DNA from: Mariniphaga sp.
GTDB lineage: Bacteria > Bacteroidota > Bacteroidia > Bacteroidales > Prolixibacteraceae
Direction of reading: 5' to 3'
DNA length: 6,498 nt
NCBI GenBank assembly: GCA_025363795.1
Contig: JANYLE010000399.1
Location: 1-6,498, forward strand
The position numbers and the translations under genes were made by a program. Positions 6,396 through 6,498 of the stretch are shown here, piece by piece (position 1 is the stretch's first letter; each line of letters begins with the position of its first letter). The notes below the pieces were generated by a model. That model worked only from the letters and a program-made list of their open reading frames with translations, had not been told where the DNA came from and did not search any database.

Positions 6396-6449
6396 AAAGG
6401 GTTTTAGACTTAAGACAAATTTAGTTTTTGCAAACAGTCTAAAACCTTT
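6396..6449 (+). terminator. Intrinsic terminator of the uxaBA operon
   Basis: Arms at 6396-6410 and 6436-6449 pair over 14 bp with a single bulged G (AAAGGGTTTTAGACT against AGTCTAAAACCTTT). The loop is 25 nt and a T-rich tract (TAATTTTATTATTT) follows. It begins 12 bp after the uxaA stop. The stem ends in AAAGG/CCTTT, so it could also work for a gene arriving from the right on the other strand. The loop is long for an intrinsic terminator but itself contains short complementary pieces (GTTT and AAAC at 6424-6435). Confidence 0.75.
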
Positions 6450-6466
6450 AATTTTATTATTTAATC

Positions 6467-6484
6467 CTGATTCTTAAGATTCAG
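6467..6484. repeat. Imperfect palindrome downstream of uxaA terminator
   Basis: CTGATTCTTAAGATTCAG is an 18-bp near-palindrome with one mismatched pair, followed by TTTT. It is nested in TAATCCT (6462-6468) and AGGATTA (6492-6498), another 7-bp inverted repeat. It could be a second terminator hairpin or an operator for a gene beyond the window edge; the window ends too soon to decide. Confidence 0.3.
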
Positions 6485-6498
6485 TTTTCCAAGGATTA

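Overview
The window looks like ordinary chromosomal DNA of a Bacteroidota bacterium. The support is an AT-rich composition, genes with weak or no Shine-Dalgarno sequences, and products whose sequence style matches that phylum: a UxaB/UxaA pair, a Tat-type SGNH hydrolase, an AAA_28-type NTPase and a short Cys-rich 'membrane or secreted protein'. This assignment is by recognition, not by a search. I see no transposase, phage gene, CRISPR array, tRNA or rRNA.

Left part (1-1756). A small membrane-anchored Cys-rich protein is encoded on the minus strand (27-245). It diverges from a YkgJ-type CxxC-cluster protein on the plus strand (472-1074). Convergent to the latter is a rubrerythrin/ferritin-like diiron-type protein on the minus strand (1141-1620).

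Middle part (1757-3072). Two minus-strand genes are 17 bp apart and probably form one transcript: a P-loop NTPase/kinase-like protein (2551-3072), then a secreted SGNH/GDSL hydrolase with a twin-arginine signal (1757-2533).

Right part (3073-6498). A 275-bp divergent intergenic region holds two inverted repeats and a possible Bacteroidota-type -7 element. It is followed by uxaB (tagaturonate reductase, 3348-4838) and uxaA (altronate dehydratase, 4897-6384). Together they convert D-tagaturonate to D-altronate and then to 2-keto-3-deoxy-D-gluconate, the middle two steps of D-galacturonate (pectin) catabolism. A strong hairpin at 6396-6449 closes this unit. The other pathway steps (uronate isomerase UxaC, KDG kinase, KDPG aldolase) are not in the window.

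I do not see a clear undescribed system. The best leads are modest: the operator-like dyad in front of uxaBA, an Asp in place of the usual second-half Glu ligand in the ferritin-like protein, the unassigned NTPase/SGNH-hydrolase pair, and the small Cys-rich membrane protein with a non-ATG start.
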